Shown: positions 54,616-64,000 of the stretch, one piece after another
How the letters are laid out: every line of letters starts with the position of its first letter
How positions within the stretch are numbered: the stretch's first letter is position 1
From: Strigomonas culicis
Taxonomy: Eukaryota; Euglenozoa; Kinetoplastea; Trypanosomatida; Trypanosomatidae
Direction of reading: 5' to 3'
Assembly: GCA_000482145.1 (NCBI GenBank)
Contig: AUXH01000012.1
Coordinates: 1 to 64,000, forward strand
DNA length: 64,000 nucleotides
Notes under the pieces: generated by a model
Seen by the model: the letters and a program-made list of their open reading frames with translations, nothing else
Database searches by the model: none
What the model was told of the DNA's origin: nothing
Position numbers and translations under genes: made by a program

Positions 54616-56646
54616 ATGCTCAAACAGAAGGAAAAGGAAAAGGATGCCGCGTCACTCCTGAAAGTGACCCCACTGAGCAGAGCCACTGCTGCCGAAACAC
54701 CGGCGCCGACCGCCGCAAGTGCCTTACCAAAAGGAGAGGTGCCTCTCACACCGCTTCCACTCCAGCAACTTGTTCCGATGGTATTTGTGCTGGTGAACGA
54801 GAGCTTTTGCGCATCCATGTTGCAGCCCTTCGTTGCGTTTCTCGTCGCCCACTTGCGCGGGATCCCGATCGAGGATGCGGGCTACTGGTCCGGCATTCTC
54901 TCCGGCATGTTCATGCTGGGGCAGGTCGTGAGCGCCAACGTGTGGGGCCGCTTCAGCGACAAGTACGGCCGTCGCCCCCCTCTGATTACCGGCCTTGTCG
55001 CCAGCGGCTTCATGATGCTTGGCTTTGGCCTGAGCTCCAACATTTGGATGTGCGCGACGTTCCGCTTCTTTCATGGCCTCTTCAATGGCAATATCCTCGT
55101 GGCCAAAACCATGATGGCGGATATCACAGATAAGACGAACGAAGCAAAGGGGTTTGCGTTCATCAGTTTGGTTAGTGCGATGGGCTTCTTGGTGGGGCCC
55201 GCGCTCGGCGGCATCCTCTATAACCCTGCGTACTCGGACACCATGAAGTGGGCACACTTCAGCACCGACGGGCCCTTCGCCACGTACCCGGCGCTGCTTC
55301 CGAGTCTGGTCGTCTTTGTGTACACCATGATTGGTAACACTGTGTGTACTTTTTTTGTGCAGGAGTCGAACCCGCACGCGCAGCCGCTGCCGTCCTGGTT
55401 GCGGTGTGTCCTTCCGTGCTTCTGGGTGCGGGCGCGCCCTTTCATCCCGCGCAAGCCAGTCGGCCATGTCGAGGTGTTGGTAGAGACGGATGAGGGGAAG
55501 GCGTCCGATGGCCACCGTACAACTAGGAAGTCGGTGAAGAAGGTCGGTGAAGTGGACGAGGATGACGACGAGCAACCACCCGTTGTGGAGATGCTGCGGG
55601 TCGTAGAGACTGAAGGGCGGCGCAGCGTTCCTAGCAGCCGGCGCCGTACGGGGAAGTCAGCGATGATACGAAATGATGACGACTTGTTGATGCACCCCGT
55701 CTCAGCCCCAACTCCTCCGCCCTCCCAGCTCCACGCACATCGACACGGGGAGCAAGATCCGGGCAATCTTTCCGGCTCGTCGGTAGACACGCTCTTCTCG
55801 CAGGTGCAGCAGGTGGCGGGTCCAAACATCATTCCGGAGGAGGATATGATGGCGATCAGTCGCACAAACTCCTGCAGGGAGCCGTCGTCTTCCGATGACG
55901 AGGCGGCCGACGAGGTCCATCCTGTACCTCACCACCACCACCATCACCACCAGGAAGACGATGAGCAGCCACGGCATTATGCGCATTTCGGCTACAAGGA
56001 GGCGTATGAGCTCCCATGCACCCGCTTCATGCTGTCGCAGTACATGGTCCTCGTAGCGGCGGATACGGCGCTGAAGGAGTGCCTGCCGCTGTGGGTCGTC
56101 GCGAGCACGGCGGTGGGCGGCTTCAACCTCTCACAGGACAAGGTCGGTTACATTCTCCTAGTGAACTGCGGTCCCATGTTGGTGTCGAATCTTCTCTTTC
56201 ACGAAGCATGCAACTACTTTCCAGACCGCATGGGTCTCTTCCGTATCGGCTCTTGTCTGACGGGCATTGCGGCGATTATTCTCCCTCTGGGTAGCTATTG
56301 TCGTAGTATGGTCCTTGGGTTGCTGATTGTGGTGGTCATGACGTCGATACGGCAGCTCTTTTGCTCGTGGCTGTACAGTCTCAACACGATGCTGACGGCT
56401 CGCTGTGCCCCGCCAGGCCATGTCGGCTCGATCATGGGGATCAATCAATCTTGTGGCGCGGCGATGCGGGGGTTGATTCCCGTCATTGCGTCGCCTCTGT
56501 TTGCGTGGTCCATCGGGACGAACGGTATTGCCTTCATCAACCACACGTTTGTGTTTTTCCTTTCTTCTCTGTTGTTCTTCTGGTGCTCGTGGAGGTCGTA
56601 CAAGATCCGCACCAACGAGCTCGGGAACCTGGAGATGGTGGACTAA
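54616..56646 (+). CDS. Major facilitator superfamily transporter 1 (His-rich loop)
   Basis: A 676-residue MFS transporter, first of four in tandem. Six helices (about 50-260) and six more (about 475-660) flank a long cytoplasmic loop of some 200 residues. The signature between helices 2 and 3 is WGRFSDKYGRRPPL, typical of DHA1/ZIFL-type carriers. MADITDKTNEAKGFAF follows helix 4 and is shared by all four copies. The central loop holds seven consecutive His (439-445), absent from the neighbours, hinting at metal binding. The substrate is unknown. Nucleotides 54829-55130 and 56434-56644 are identical to the next gene. Confidence 0.88.
   Translation: MLKQKEKEKDAASLLKVTPLSRATAAETPAPTAASALPKGEVPLTPLPLQQLVPMVFVLVNESFCASMLQPFVAFLVAHLRGIPIEDAGYWSGILSGMFMLGQVVSANVWGRFSDKYGRRPPLITGLVASGFMMLGFGLSSNIWMCATFRFFHGLFNGNILVAKTMMADITDKTNEAKGFAFISLVSAMGFLVGPALGGILYNPAYSDTMKWAHFSTDGPFATYPALLPSLVVFVYTMIGNTVCTFFVQESNPHAQPLPSWLRCVLPCFWVRARPFIPRKPVGHVEVLVETDEGKASDGHRTTRKSVKKVGEVDEDDDEQPPVVEMLRVVETEGRRSVPSSRRRTGKSAMIRNDDDLLMHPVSAPTPPPSQLHAHRHGEQDPGNLSGSSVDTLFSQVQQVAGPNIIPEEDMMAISRTNSCREPSSSDDEAADEVHPVPHHHHHHHQEDDEQPRHYAHFGYKEAYELPCTRFMLSQYMVLVAADTALKECLPLWVVASTAVGGFNLSQDKVGYILLVNCGPMLVSNLLFHEACNYFPDRMGLFRIGSCLTGIAAIILPLGSYCRSMVLGLLIVVVMTSIRQLFCSWLYSLNTMLTARCAPPGHVGSIMGINQSCGAAMRGLIPVIASPLFAWSIGTNGIAFINHTFVFFLSSLLFFWCSWRSYKIRTNELGNLEMVD
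54829..55130 (+). repeat. 302-bp identical tract, copy in transporter 1
   Basis: Identical over 302 bp to 57208-57509 in transporter 2, whereas sequence on both sides diverges abruptly. This is a gene-conversion signature. Confidence 0.9.
56434..56644 (+). repeat. 211-bp identical tract, copy in transporter 1
   Basis: Identical over 211 bp to 58825-59035 and covers the 3' end of the gene up to the second base of the stop codon. Identity ends at the stop. Confidence 0.9.
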
Positions 56647-56994
56647 GTAAATAGGAACGTGACACGTTATAATAAATTCTTGCTTTTTAAGATTTGGTTT
56701 CTTTTTTCGTCATTCATGCTAGAAGCGTTACCTCCCTATCGGATGCTCCCCCCCCCCCTCTTCCAGGTGCAATACTCTGTGCTGGTGAAACGTTGAATCG
56801 AGTGTGAATGTACCTTCACTACTTTTTTTCAATATCATCCCCGCCTTTCTGTTCTGTTTTCATTCACCTAGTCCGTTGTTACACTTCCACTTTTGTTCCA
56901 TATATAATACTTTTTTGTGACTCATTCCTGTGTGTGTGTGTGTGTGTACGGGATTTTGCTTACTTTTTTTTTGACGAATAGGAAAAGTGGGAAT
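56647..56994. other. Spacer, no gene seen
   Basis: Contains a run of 11 C at 56748-56758, a (GT)n run at 56931-56946 and a T run at 56963-56972 before the next ATG. It does not resemble the spacer after transporter 2. No gene seen. Confidence 0.6.
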
Positions 56995-59037
56995 ATGCCG
57001 CCAACCACGACAAAACATGAACCGGTTGTTGTGGTAGTGTCCCGCAACGAAAGCAACGGCAATAGAGCGGCTGCAGCGAATGGTGAAGATGCAACGAGTG
57101 CCTTAGTGAAGGCAAAGACGCCCGTCACACCTCTTCCCTTCAAACAGATGACCGCAATGGTCATTGTACTCGCCAATGAGAGCCTCTGTGCCACCATGCT
57201 GCAGCCGTTCGTTGCGTTTCTCGTCGCCCACTTGCGCGGGATCCCGATCGAGGATGCGGGCTACTGGTCCGGCATTCTCTCCGGCATGTTCATGCTGGGG
57301 CAGGTCGTGAGCGCCAACGTGTGGGGCCGCTTCAGCGACAAGTACGGCCGTCGCCCCCCTCTGATTACCGGCCTTGTCGCCAGCGGCTTCATGATGCTTG
57401 GCTTTGGCCTGAGCTCCAACATTTGGATGTGCGCGACGTTCCGCTTCTTTCATGGCCTCTTCAATGGCAATATCCTCGTGGCCAAAACCATGATGGCGGA
57501 TATCACAGACAAGACAAATGAGACGAAAGGGTTTGCGTTCATCAGTTTGGTCAGTGCGGTTGGATTTCTTCTCGGCCCCGCGCTCGGCGGCATCCTCTAC
57601 AACCCGGCGTACTCGGACACCATGAAGTGGGCACACTTCAGCACCGACGGGCTCTTCGCCACGTACCCGGCCCTCCTTCCCAGTCTCGTCATCTTTGTGT
57701 ACACCATGATTGGTAATGCCGTGTGCACCTTTTTCATTCAGGAATCGAACCCAAAGGCGCAACCGCTACCGTGGCTGGTCCGGTGTGTGTTTCCTTGCCT
57801 TTGGGTCCCCGGTCGACCTTTTGTGGCCATGAAGCCGAAAGGAGATGTGGAAGTGACCGTCGAAACCGGGGACGCGGACGTCGAGGAGGAAATAGAGAAT
57901 GGAGGATCCATCCCTTATAAGAGCGGTGAGGGGCAGCGGGCGCTAGACGCTTTCCAGAATGAGCCGCTTTCACTGATCGAGGACAGGGGTCTGCAACCCG
58001 CTACCTCGGCAGCGGGTCAGCGCAAACAGAAGTCAGTTTCTATATCGCGGGGGGACGGAGAGCTTGCGGACTACCCCATTTGCGTGTCTTCCAGGCCACG
58101 CTCACGGCCATCCTCGGCGAAGTGCTCAGCCAATGCCTCGGTGACGTCAATCGAGTCTCTCTTCTCTCAAGTTCAGCCGGTGGCGGGACCCAATATTATC
58201 CCAAAAGAGGATATGGAGGCCATCAGTCGCAATAATTCCTTTCACCAAATCAACGATGATGATGTTGGCGACACTGGCACTGCGGTCTCACACACGCATC
58301 CTCGTCAACCCTCTTCCGAAGGGAGGGCGGACGTCTCGACACTCCCACCTCCGCCCGCTCCACCGCAGTACAAGCATTTCGGCTACAAGGACGCCTTTGG
58401 TCTCCCGTGCACCCGCTTCATCCTCTCACAGTACATGGTTCTCGTAGCGGCTGACACCGCGCTGAAGGAGTGCCTGCCGCTGTGGGTCGTCGCAAGCACG
58501 GCGGTGGGCGGCTTTGGCCTCTCGCAAGAGGTCGTGGGGTATATCCTACTCGTGAACGCGGGTCCCATGTTGATGTCGAACCTTATCTTTCACAAGGTCT
58601 GCAACTACTTTAGCGATCGTATGGGACTCTTCCGCTTGGGCGCGTGTACGACCGGCGTGGCGGCCTTCTTCCTCCCGCTGGGGAGTTACTGGCGGAGTGT
58701 TGCCCTTGGGTTGCTGACCGTGGTGGTCATGACGTCGATACGGCAGCTCTTTTGCTCGTGGCTGTACAGTCTCAATACGATGCTGACGGCCCGCTGTGCC
58801 CCGCCGGGCCATGTTGGGTCTCTTATGGGGATCAATCAATCTTGTGGCGCGGCGATGCGGGGGTTGATTCCCGTCATTGCGTCGCCTCTGTTTGCGTGGT
58901 CCATCGGGACGAACGGTATTGCCTTCATCAACCACACGTTTGTGTTTTTCCTTTCTTCTCTGTTGTTCTTCTGGTGCTCGTGGAGGTCGTACAAGATCCG
59001 CACCAACGAGCTCGGGAACCTGGAGATGGTGGACTGA
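56995..59037 (+). CDS. Major facilitator superfamily transporter 2
   Basis: A 680-residue paralogue of transporter 1, with near-identical membrane halves and a diverged central loop. WGRFSDKYGRRPPL and MADITDKTNETKGFAF are present. The loop lacks the His run but keeps a block beginning LFSQVQPVAGPNIIPKEDME that matches transporter 1, suggesting a functional linear motif. The start at 56995 (MPPTTTKHEP) is the first ATG in frame; the longer frame begins at a non-ATG codon within the GT-repeat leader. Two tracts are exactly identical to transporter 1. The substrate is unknown. Confidence 0.88.
   Translation: MPPTTTKHEPVVVVVSRNESNGNRAAAANGEDATSALVKAKTPVTPLPFKQMTAMVIVLANESLCATMLQPFVAFLVAHLRGIPIEDAGYWSGILSGMFMLGQVVSANVWGRFSDKYGRRPPLITGLVASGFMMLGFGLSSNIWMCATFRFFHGLFNGNILVAKTMMADITDKTNETKGFAFISLVSAVGFLLGPALGGILYNPAYSDTMKWAHFSTDGLFATYPALLPSLVIFVYTMIGNAVCTFFIQESNPKAQPLPWLVRCVFPCLWVPGRPFVAMKPKGDVEVTVETGDADVEEEIENGGSIPYKSGEGQRALDAFQNEPLSLIEDRGLQPATSAAGQRKQKSVSISRGDGELADYPICVSSRPRSRPSSAKCSANASVTSIESLFSQVQPVAGPNIIPKEDMEAISRNNSFHQINDDDVGDTGTAVSHTHPRQPSSEGRADVSTLPPPPAPPQYKHFGYKDAFGLPCTRFILSQYMVLVAADTALKECLPLWVVASTAVGGFGLSQEVVGYILLVNAGPMLMSNLIFHKVCNYFSDRMGLFRLGACTTGVAAFFLPLGSYWRSVALGLLTVVVMTSIRQLFCSWLYSLNTMLTARCAPPGHVGSLMGINQSCGAAMRGLIPVIASPLFAWSIGTNGIAFINHTFVFFLSSLLFFWCSWRSYKIRTNELGNLEMVD
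57208..57509 (+). repeat. 302-bp identical tract, copy in transporter 2
   Basis: Partner of 54829-55130. It spans helices 1 to about 4, including the loop 2-3 signature. Confidence 0.9.
58825..59035 (+). repeat. 211-bp identical tract, copy in transporter 2
   Basis: Partner of 56434-56644. It covers the last two helices and the C-terminus; spacers after the stop are unrelated. Confidence 0.9.
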
Positions 59038-59764
59038 GAGCAAGTATGCACATGGCGACCACGACAACAATACTTGTTTCACATCTCAATACCTATGCTG
59101 TTCGCGTCCTTTTTTTTTTTACCTTTTTTTCGTACGTTTATCAACATAACTTTACTACTACTATTTTCCTGGTTCAACTGTTTACTGTCGCGATTATTCA
59201 CTTTCTTAAGAGAAATAAAAATTCCTTACTTCCCCTTTTCCATGTCGGGTAGTTGTTATTAACGGTATTTTCTCATTATCTTGTATCGATATATGTAAGT
59301 ATATAAGTATATTTTTCCTCTATTCTTCCGTTGCTCGTGTATCGAACCGCACATCAATTTGGGAAACACTCTGTAAGTTGCATCCATTCATTCGACGTAC
59401 CACAATAACTGAAATCTCTTTGTTTATGTTTCATTTTTCTTTTTCTTATTAAGATTGTTTATGAGGCACATTTTTGTTTTGCGGTTTGTGTCTTTTACCG
59501 TTTGTTTCTCGTTAAGAACTGGTCCTCATGTCTCTTCCTTCTTTCTTTGTTCTTCTCTTTGAAATTAGTATTCCTTTTGTTGTTCGTATTGTTGTTCCTT
59601 TTTCTTTTATTCATTTGTGTGCTGTTAGGGGTTTGAAGTAGACTTTTTACCTATACTGCTTTGGGTTCGCTGCACACATCACCAGGTTCTGTTTACGTTT
59701 TGTGTTTTACCCGTGGGAGGCCTTTTTTTTTTGTAGTTGTAGTTGTTGTTGACCATTTTTGTAA
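59038..59764. other. Spacer, no gene seen
   Basis: 727 bp of T-rich sequence with runs at 59111-59120 and 59729-59738. I see no RNA gene, repeat or coding frame in it. Confidence 0.6.
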
Positions 59765-61897
59765 ATGCCTAGTACCGCAACCTCGGATCGGCCCGGCGCG
59801 CAAGACGTCAAGAAGGACAGGGCGACAGCCGGAGTGGCGCTGCCGAAGAAAAAGAAAATAAAGGCGACGCCAATGCCGATGGACCAGATGATTCCCATGA
59901 TGTTTGTTCTTCTGAACGAGAGTATCTCGTCCACGATGCTGCTCCCTTTTGCGCCCACATTTGTGGCGCGCATGCTCAACATCGAAAAGGAGCAGGCCGG
60001 ATACTACACGGGTTGGCTCGTTGGTGCGTTCATGATGGGCCAGGTGATTAGCGCAAAGTTCTGGGGCTGGCTGAGTGACATGTACGGGCGCCGCCTTCCT
60101 CTCGTGAGCGGCCTCTTCCTGAGCGGCCTCATGATGCTGTCATTCGGACTGTGCACGAACTTTTATGCCGCGCTGTTCTGCCGACTGCTGCACGGCTTGT
60201 TCAACGGCAACACGCTGGTGGCGAAGACAATGATGGCCGACATCACCGACAAGACAAACGAGGCGAAGGGTTTTGCGTTTGTGAGCCTCTGCTGGGGCAT
60301 CGGCATGTTGATTGGCCCCGCCGTCGGTGGCTCACTGTATGACCCTCGGACGCAGAGTGTGTTTGAATGGATGAACATCTCCGAAACAAACATCTTTTCG
60401 GTGTACCCCGCCCTGCTCCCCGCCCTTTTTATCTTTCTATACACGCTCGTGGGTGTCTTCTGCTGTACGTTCTACGTGAAGGAGTCGAACCCGAAAGCGA
60501 AGCCGATCCCTGCGTGGGTGAAGATGCTCATACCCTGCATGCTGCGCGAGGCGGAGCTGTTTGTGAAGCCGGTGCCGCCCGCGGCGGACACTGCCGAGGA
60601 CGCCGACCAGCAGATTGAGGAGACGCTCGACAACTTCAGTATCTGTTTCCCAATGGCGTGTGTGGGGCCGGCCGGGCTGCTGGCCCTCGAGGAGGTCCGC
60701 CGCCTGGACGCTCTAGTCGGGGAGCGCCTCGCGATGGCAGTCGACGAAGAGGCGCGACGAGAGGAGGCGCTGCGACTGGATGCGAAGCTGGCGCATTCCT
60801 TTTCCCGGATGCCAAGCATCAGCGACAGTGAAGATTTCGATACTTACTCCCCGATCAATGGACTGGAGGAGGAAGAGGGGGAGGAGCTCACCCCACAACG
60901 CCCCATGCCCAAAGGCGAAAGGTCGCGCACCTCCTTGCCGCCACGCACGCGCTCTCCAGGTTCGGTGGGCCACACCTCGGCTACGCGGGAAGAGCAGTCG
61001 GAGGACGTGCGGGAGCTCTCCTCGCTCCGCAGTGCCTATTCGAAAAAGGCAGCCGCGAAGAAAGGAGACAGCGCGGCCGGCGTACAGGACGCCGTCGACA
61101 AGTCGGAGGGCAGCGGAGTGGTGGTGGTGGTGGAGGCAGAAGAACCACTGCTGAAGCGGTTTGGTTACAAGCAGTGCTTTCAGCGCCCGACAACGGGCTT
61201 CATGATGTTCATGTACATGCTGTTGGCGGGCGGCGATGCAGCCTTATCCGACGCGATTAGCCTGTGGGCGGTGGCGAAAATATCGGTGGGCGGCCTGCAG
61301 CTGAATACGAGCCAGACAGGCTACTTGCTCCTCTCGAATAGCTTGCCCTGTGTCATGTCCAACTTGTTTTTTCCCAAGGTGAGTGCTATGTTTGGCGACA
61401 AGATGGCTATGATGCGGCTGTCGACGCTCGTCACGGGGCTCTCCATTGCGATGATCCCCTTCATGTCTATGCTGCCGCACGTGCGCGATCAGTCGACGGA
61501 CGCGGAGATTGAGCAGTACCGTAACTACCGCATTTTTGCCTACCTGATGGTCGCCTTCTTCCTCGCGACGCGGCAGTTCTGCATGTCATGGTGCTACGGT
61601 CTGTGCACCATGCTGACCGCCCGGTCCGCGCCGCTCGGCCATGTGGGGTCCGTGATGGGCATCAACCAGTCGTGTGGCAGCTTCACACGTGCGATTGTGC
61701 CGCTCATCGCCGACCGTCTCTTCGCATGGTCCGTCACGGGAGACCACGTGTTTCCGTTTAATTACTTTTTTGTCTTTTTTTGCACCACGCTCATCTTTCT
61801 GAGTGCCTGCTTCCTTTCCTACATGCTGCGAACATACAGGGACGGGCATATGGAAATTGTAATTCACTTGAAGGAGCTCCTTTGCGGGAAGAAGTAG
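59765..61897 (+). CDS. Major facilitator superfamily transporter 3
   Basis: A 710-residue MFS transporter, homologous to its neighbours but more diverged, with no long identical DNA tracts. It keeps the loop 2-3 signature WGWLSDMYGRRLPL and MADITDKTNEAKGFAF. The central loop (about 260-455) is long, Glu/Ser-rich and unlike those of copies 1 and 2, lacking both the His run and the shared linear motif. Twelve hydrophobic helices are evident. The C-terminal tail ends in a short basic CGKK. Different loops over a common membrane core suggest divergence in regulation or trafficking. Confidence 0.87.
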   Translation: MPSTATSDRPGAQDVKKDRATAGVALPKKKKIKATPMPMDQMIPMMFVLLNESISSTMLLPFAPTFVARMLNIEKEQAGYYTGWLVGAFMMGQVISAKFWGWLSDMYGRRLPLVSGLFLSGLMMLSFGLCTNFYAALFCRLLHGLFNGNTLVAKTMMADITDKTNEAKGFAFVSLCWGIGMLIGPAVGGSLYDPRTQSVFEWMNISETNIFSVYPALLPALFIFLYTLVGVFCCTFYVKESNPKAKPIPAWVKMLIPCMLREAELFVKPVPPAADTAEDADQQIEETLDNFSICFPMACVGPAGLLALEEVRRLDALVGERLAMAVDEEARREEALRLDAKLAHSFSRMPSISDSEDFDTYSPINGLEEEEGEELTPQRPMPKGERSRTSLPPRTRSPGSVGHTSATREEQSEDVRELSSLRSAYSKKAAAKKGDSAAGVQDAVDKSEGSGVVVVVEAEEPLLKRFGYKQCFQRPTTGFMMFMYMLLAGGDAALSDAISLWAVAKISVGGLQLNTSQTGYLLLSNSLPCVMSNLFFPKVSAMFGDKMAMMRLSTLVTGLSIAMIPFMSMLPHVRDQSTDAEIEQYRNYRIFAYLMVAFFLATRQFCMSWCYGLCTMLTARSAPLGHVGSVMGINQSCGSFTRAIVPLIADRLFAWSVTGDHVFPFNYFFVFFCTTLIFLSACFLSYMLRTYRDGHMEIVIHLKELLCGKK

Positions 61898-62483
61898 CGA
61901 TGTGCCCGACCGTGAAAGGTATGTATATGTAATGAACTTCAGTGTGATGTTCTGTGGATTACGGTGTACTGCACTCAATTTGCTTCCTCTTGTTCATTTA
62001 CCTAACAATTTGTTTCTCTCTCTTTTTTTTTTCGGTTCGTTCTTAACAGTATATCCACTAGTGGGTTCTTTTTTTTTTCCCGTTCCTGTAAAGGGGCATT
62101 GGAACGTCCTTACTGATCATACATGCGTAATATATAAGATAGTTATTCCTTTAGTAATGTTCTATCAGATGATGTATTCATTATGCGTAATGGATGCTTG
62201 TAAACAAAGTGTTGTATTGTACTGTTGTATCCGCCATGTAAACGCTATTGTATTTACCCTCTGTTCTTATTCCATATTCTTTTCGTCTTGCCAAGCTCTC
62301 GTACCGACTGCTATACAATTCTAAAAAAAAAAAATTAGCAACTGAGTTGGATTCCTGTTGTCGTTTTTTTATCTGTTTTTTTTTCGCTTTTTAATTATCT
62401 ATAAAAACAAGTGGACGCACATAATACTTATAATAATCATTAAAAGAAAAAAAAAAGAACGCCTTAGCGTATTTTTGTTTCTT
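61898..62483. other. Spacer, no gene seen
   Basis: AT-rich spacer with T runs at 62021-62032 and 62069-62080, A-rich runs at 62323-62334 and 62445-62456, and a T-rich tract at 62364-62391. No gene seen. Confidence 0.6.
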
Positions 62484-64000
62484 ATGGTAGCTGATTCACG
62501 TACACAGCAGCCGAGCGCACTAGAGGCGACGCCGAGGCAGGCCGCCACCCCTCCCCCTGCGGTTCATAGCACACCGCTCCCCTCGAAGCCAGTGATAGCC
62601 ATCTCGATTGTGCTCTTGACAGAGTCGATATGCACTTCCATGTTACTGCCCTTTGTGGGGCTCTTTGTCGCCTTCCTGCTCGGTGTCGACTCGAGTGAGG
62701 CTGGCTTCAGCTCCGGCGCTCTTGTGGGCTTGTTCATGCTGGGGCAGGTGGTGAGCTCAAAACTGTGGGGACATCTCAGTGATCAATACGGTCGACGCAT
62801 CCCCCTCATCAACGGACTCGCGGCGGGCACCATCACGATGCTCTTTTTTGGCTTTTCCGGCAACATCTATATGTGCTGCATACTGCGGTTTGTCCATGGG
62901 TTCTTCAACGGGACCACACTGGTGGCCAAGGCGGTGATTGCCGACATCACGGACAAGACGAACGAATCAAAAGGCTTCGCGCTTGTGAGTATCACGTGGA
63001 GTCTAGGGTGCATCTTTGGCTCTGTGATCGGTGGCTTCTTGTATGACCCCGCGAACAACGCCAAGATGGCGTGGCTGCACCTGAGCAAGGAGGGCTACTG
63101 GGCCCAGCACCCCGCGTTGCTCCCCAGCATGGTGATCGCCTTCTACAACCTTATCGCGACGCTCTCGTGCATCTTCTTGCTGCCGGAGACCAACGCGCGC
63201 CGGAAGCCCTTGACGAATATGAAGGCAGTTCGTTTTGTCGTGGACCATCTGGGGCTCAAGTGGGGTAACTCCACTGAGCACGCCTCCGACGTGGTGGTGT
63301 CGACGGTGACAAGCACGAGAAAGGACACCGTGGCGGACGAGATCGTCGAAACGCCGCCACTGTCGCCGAGCAAGGCGGCGGTGGGGGTACAAAAGCTGAG
63401 CTACTTGCAGACGCTGGCGATTGCACCCATCCGGAACATCACCATCTTCTATATGCTGCTCGCGGCCTCGGACATGAGCTTCGCGGAGACGTTTCCGTTG
63501 TGGCTTATCTTGCCGCCACCGGAGGGGCTCTCGCTCTTCTCGGATACGATTTCCATTCTGACCCTCACCTTCAGTATACCGGCGGCGGTGGGCAACTTCA
63601 TGTTTCACTGCATGTGTAAGCGGATTAACTCCAACCTCGCCTTCTGGCGCATCGCGACCACCATCTACACCATCACGATGGTGGTCATTCCGTTTGGCAG
63701 CATATTCAGCAAGAACAAGGGCTACTTGTACGTCATGGCCACGGGAATGATACGGCAGGTGACTATTTCGTGGTCGTACAGTCTGATCCACCTCATGACG
63801 GCGCAGAACGCGCCGCGTGGGGCCATAGGGTCGGTCTACGCCGTCAGTCAGTCCTTCGCGAGTATGACGCGCGCCGTCATCCCCTTCATCATTGCGCCGC
63901 TCTTTGCCCTCACGGTCAGCAAGACGCGGCCCTTCCCCTTCAACCACTACTTCACCTTTTTCCTCGCCGCGGTGCCGGCGGCCGTCACGGTCGGCCTGAC
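62484..64000 (+). CDS. Major facilitator superfamily transporter 4 (3' end beyond window)
   Basis: The frame opens at ATG 62484 and is uninterrupted for 505 codons to the window edge, so the 3' end is missing. The product is a further member of the tandem family. The helix 1 region PVIAISIVLLTESICTSM precedes a loop 2-3 signature WGHLSDQYGRRIPL, then IADITDKTNESKGFAL. The central loop is much shorter (about 60 residues, roughly 245-305) than in the three preceding copies, so this may be closer to the ancestral form. The second half includes RQVTISWSYSLIHLMTAQNA. The substrate is unknown. Confidence 0.87.
   Translation, partial: MVADSRTQQPSALEATPRQAATPPPAVHSTPLPSKPVIAISIVLLTESICTSMLLPFVGLFVAFLLGVDSSEAGFSSGALVGLFMLGQVVSSKLWGHLSDQYGRRIPLINGLAAGTITMLFFGFSGNIYMCCILRFVHGFFNGTTLVAKAVIADITDKTNESKGFALVSITWSLGCIFGSVIGGFLYDPANNAKMAWLHLSKEGYWAQHPALLPSMVIAFYNLIATLSCIFLLPETNARRKPLTNMKAVRFVVDHLGLKWGNSTEHASDVVVSTVTSTRKDTVADEIVETPPLSPSKAAVGVQKLSYLQTLAIAPIRNITIFYMLLAASDMSFAETFPLWLILPPPEGLSLFSDTISILTLTFSIPAAVGNFMFHCMCKRINSNLAFWRIATTIYTITMVVIPFGSIFSKNKGYLYVMATGMIRQVTISWSYSLIHLMTAQNAPRGAIGSVYAVSQSFASMTRAVIPFIIAPLFALTVSKTRPFPFNHYFTFFLAAVPAAVTVGL

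Noticed and set aside
224..62483. tRNA or rRNA genes in spacers
   Set aside because: I looked for B-box-like GTTCGA segments and cloverleaf-sized GC-rich islands in the spacers and found none.

Overview
The window reads as nuclear DNA of a trypanosomatid (Kinetoplastea). All recognisable genes are intronless and on the + strand, about thirty head-to-tail. They are separated by T-rich spacers of roughly 250-1100 bp that carry polypyrimidine tracts followed by AG, the usual trans-splicing acceptor layout. Coding regions are GC-rich at third positions and spacers are AT-rich. A glycerol kinase ending in the peroxisomal/glycosomal signal AKL and a small Leishmania-type glyoxalase I support this placement. 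T. brucei lacks that glyoxalase. The short spacers suggest a compact genome such as Phytomonas, but this is inference. No protein-coding gene is convincing on the - strand, so the window looks like part of one polycistronic transcription unit.

Layout. 1-223: 3' end of an unidentified gene, with an ambiguous base and in-frame stops at its left edge. 901-1395: a likely small nucleolar RNA cluster, with one C/D-box candidate and three copies of a 68-nt AGA-box hairpin. 1765-3303: glycosomal glycerol kinase. 3788-11067: an AttH/CrtC-like lipocalin-fold protein, a disordered acidic protein, a family-2-like glycosyltransferase with mosaic base composition, and an RBBP6/Mpe1-like mRNA 3'-end factor. 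11398-15275: two ICMT paralogues flanking an NDUFA12-like complex I subunit. 15561-25877: PAF acetylhydrolase, glyoxalase I, a degenerate AlkB-like protein, an exonuclease with four zinc knuckles, a mitochondrial-type DnaJ, a Nudix protein and a TPR protein. 26335-37862: DENN protein, PPR protein, TYW4 and dolichol kinase. 38299-54205: coiled-coil protein, Tctex1 dynein light chain, SpoU methyltransferase, TRAPPC1, pseudokinase, small basic protein, LEO1, selenocysteine lyase and an AT-hook protein. 54616-64000: four tandem major-facilitator transporters, the first two homogenised by gene conversion and the last running off the window.

Neighbouring genes mostly do not share a pathway, as expected for kinetoplastid polycistrons. 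Regulation would be post-transcriptional. Recurring themes are mitochondrial RNA and protein handling (PPR, DnaJ, SpoU methyltransferase, perhaps the Nudix protein), nuclear RNA biology (LEO1, RBBP6-like, TYW4, snoRNAs), and lipid or prenyl chemistry (ICMT pair, dolichol kinase, PAF acetylhydrolase, AttH-like protein).
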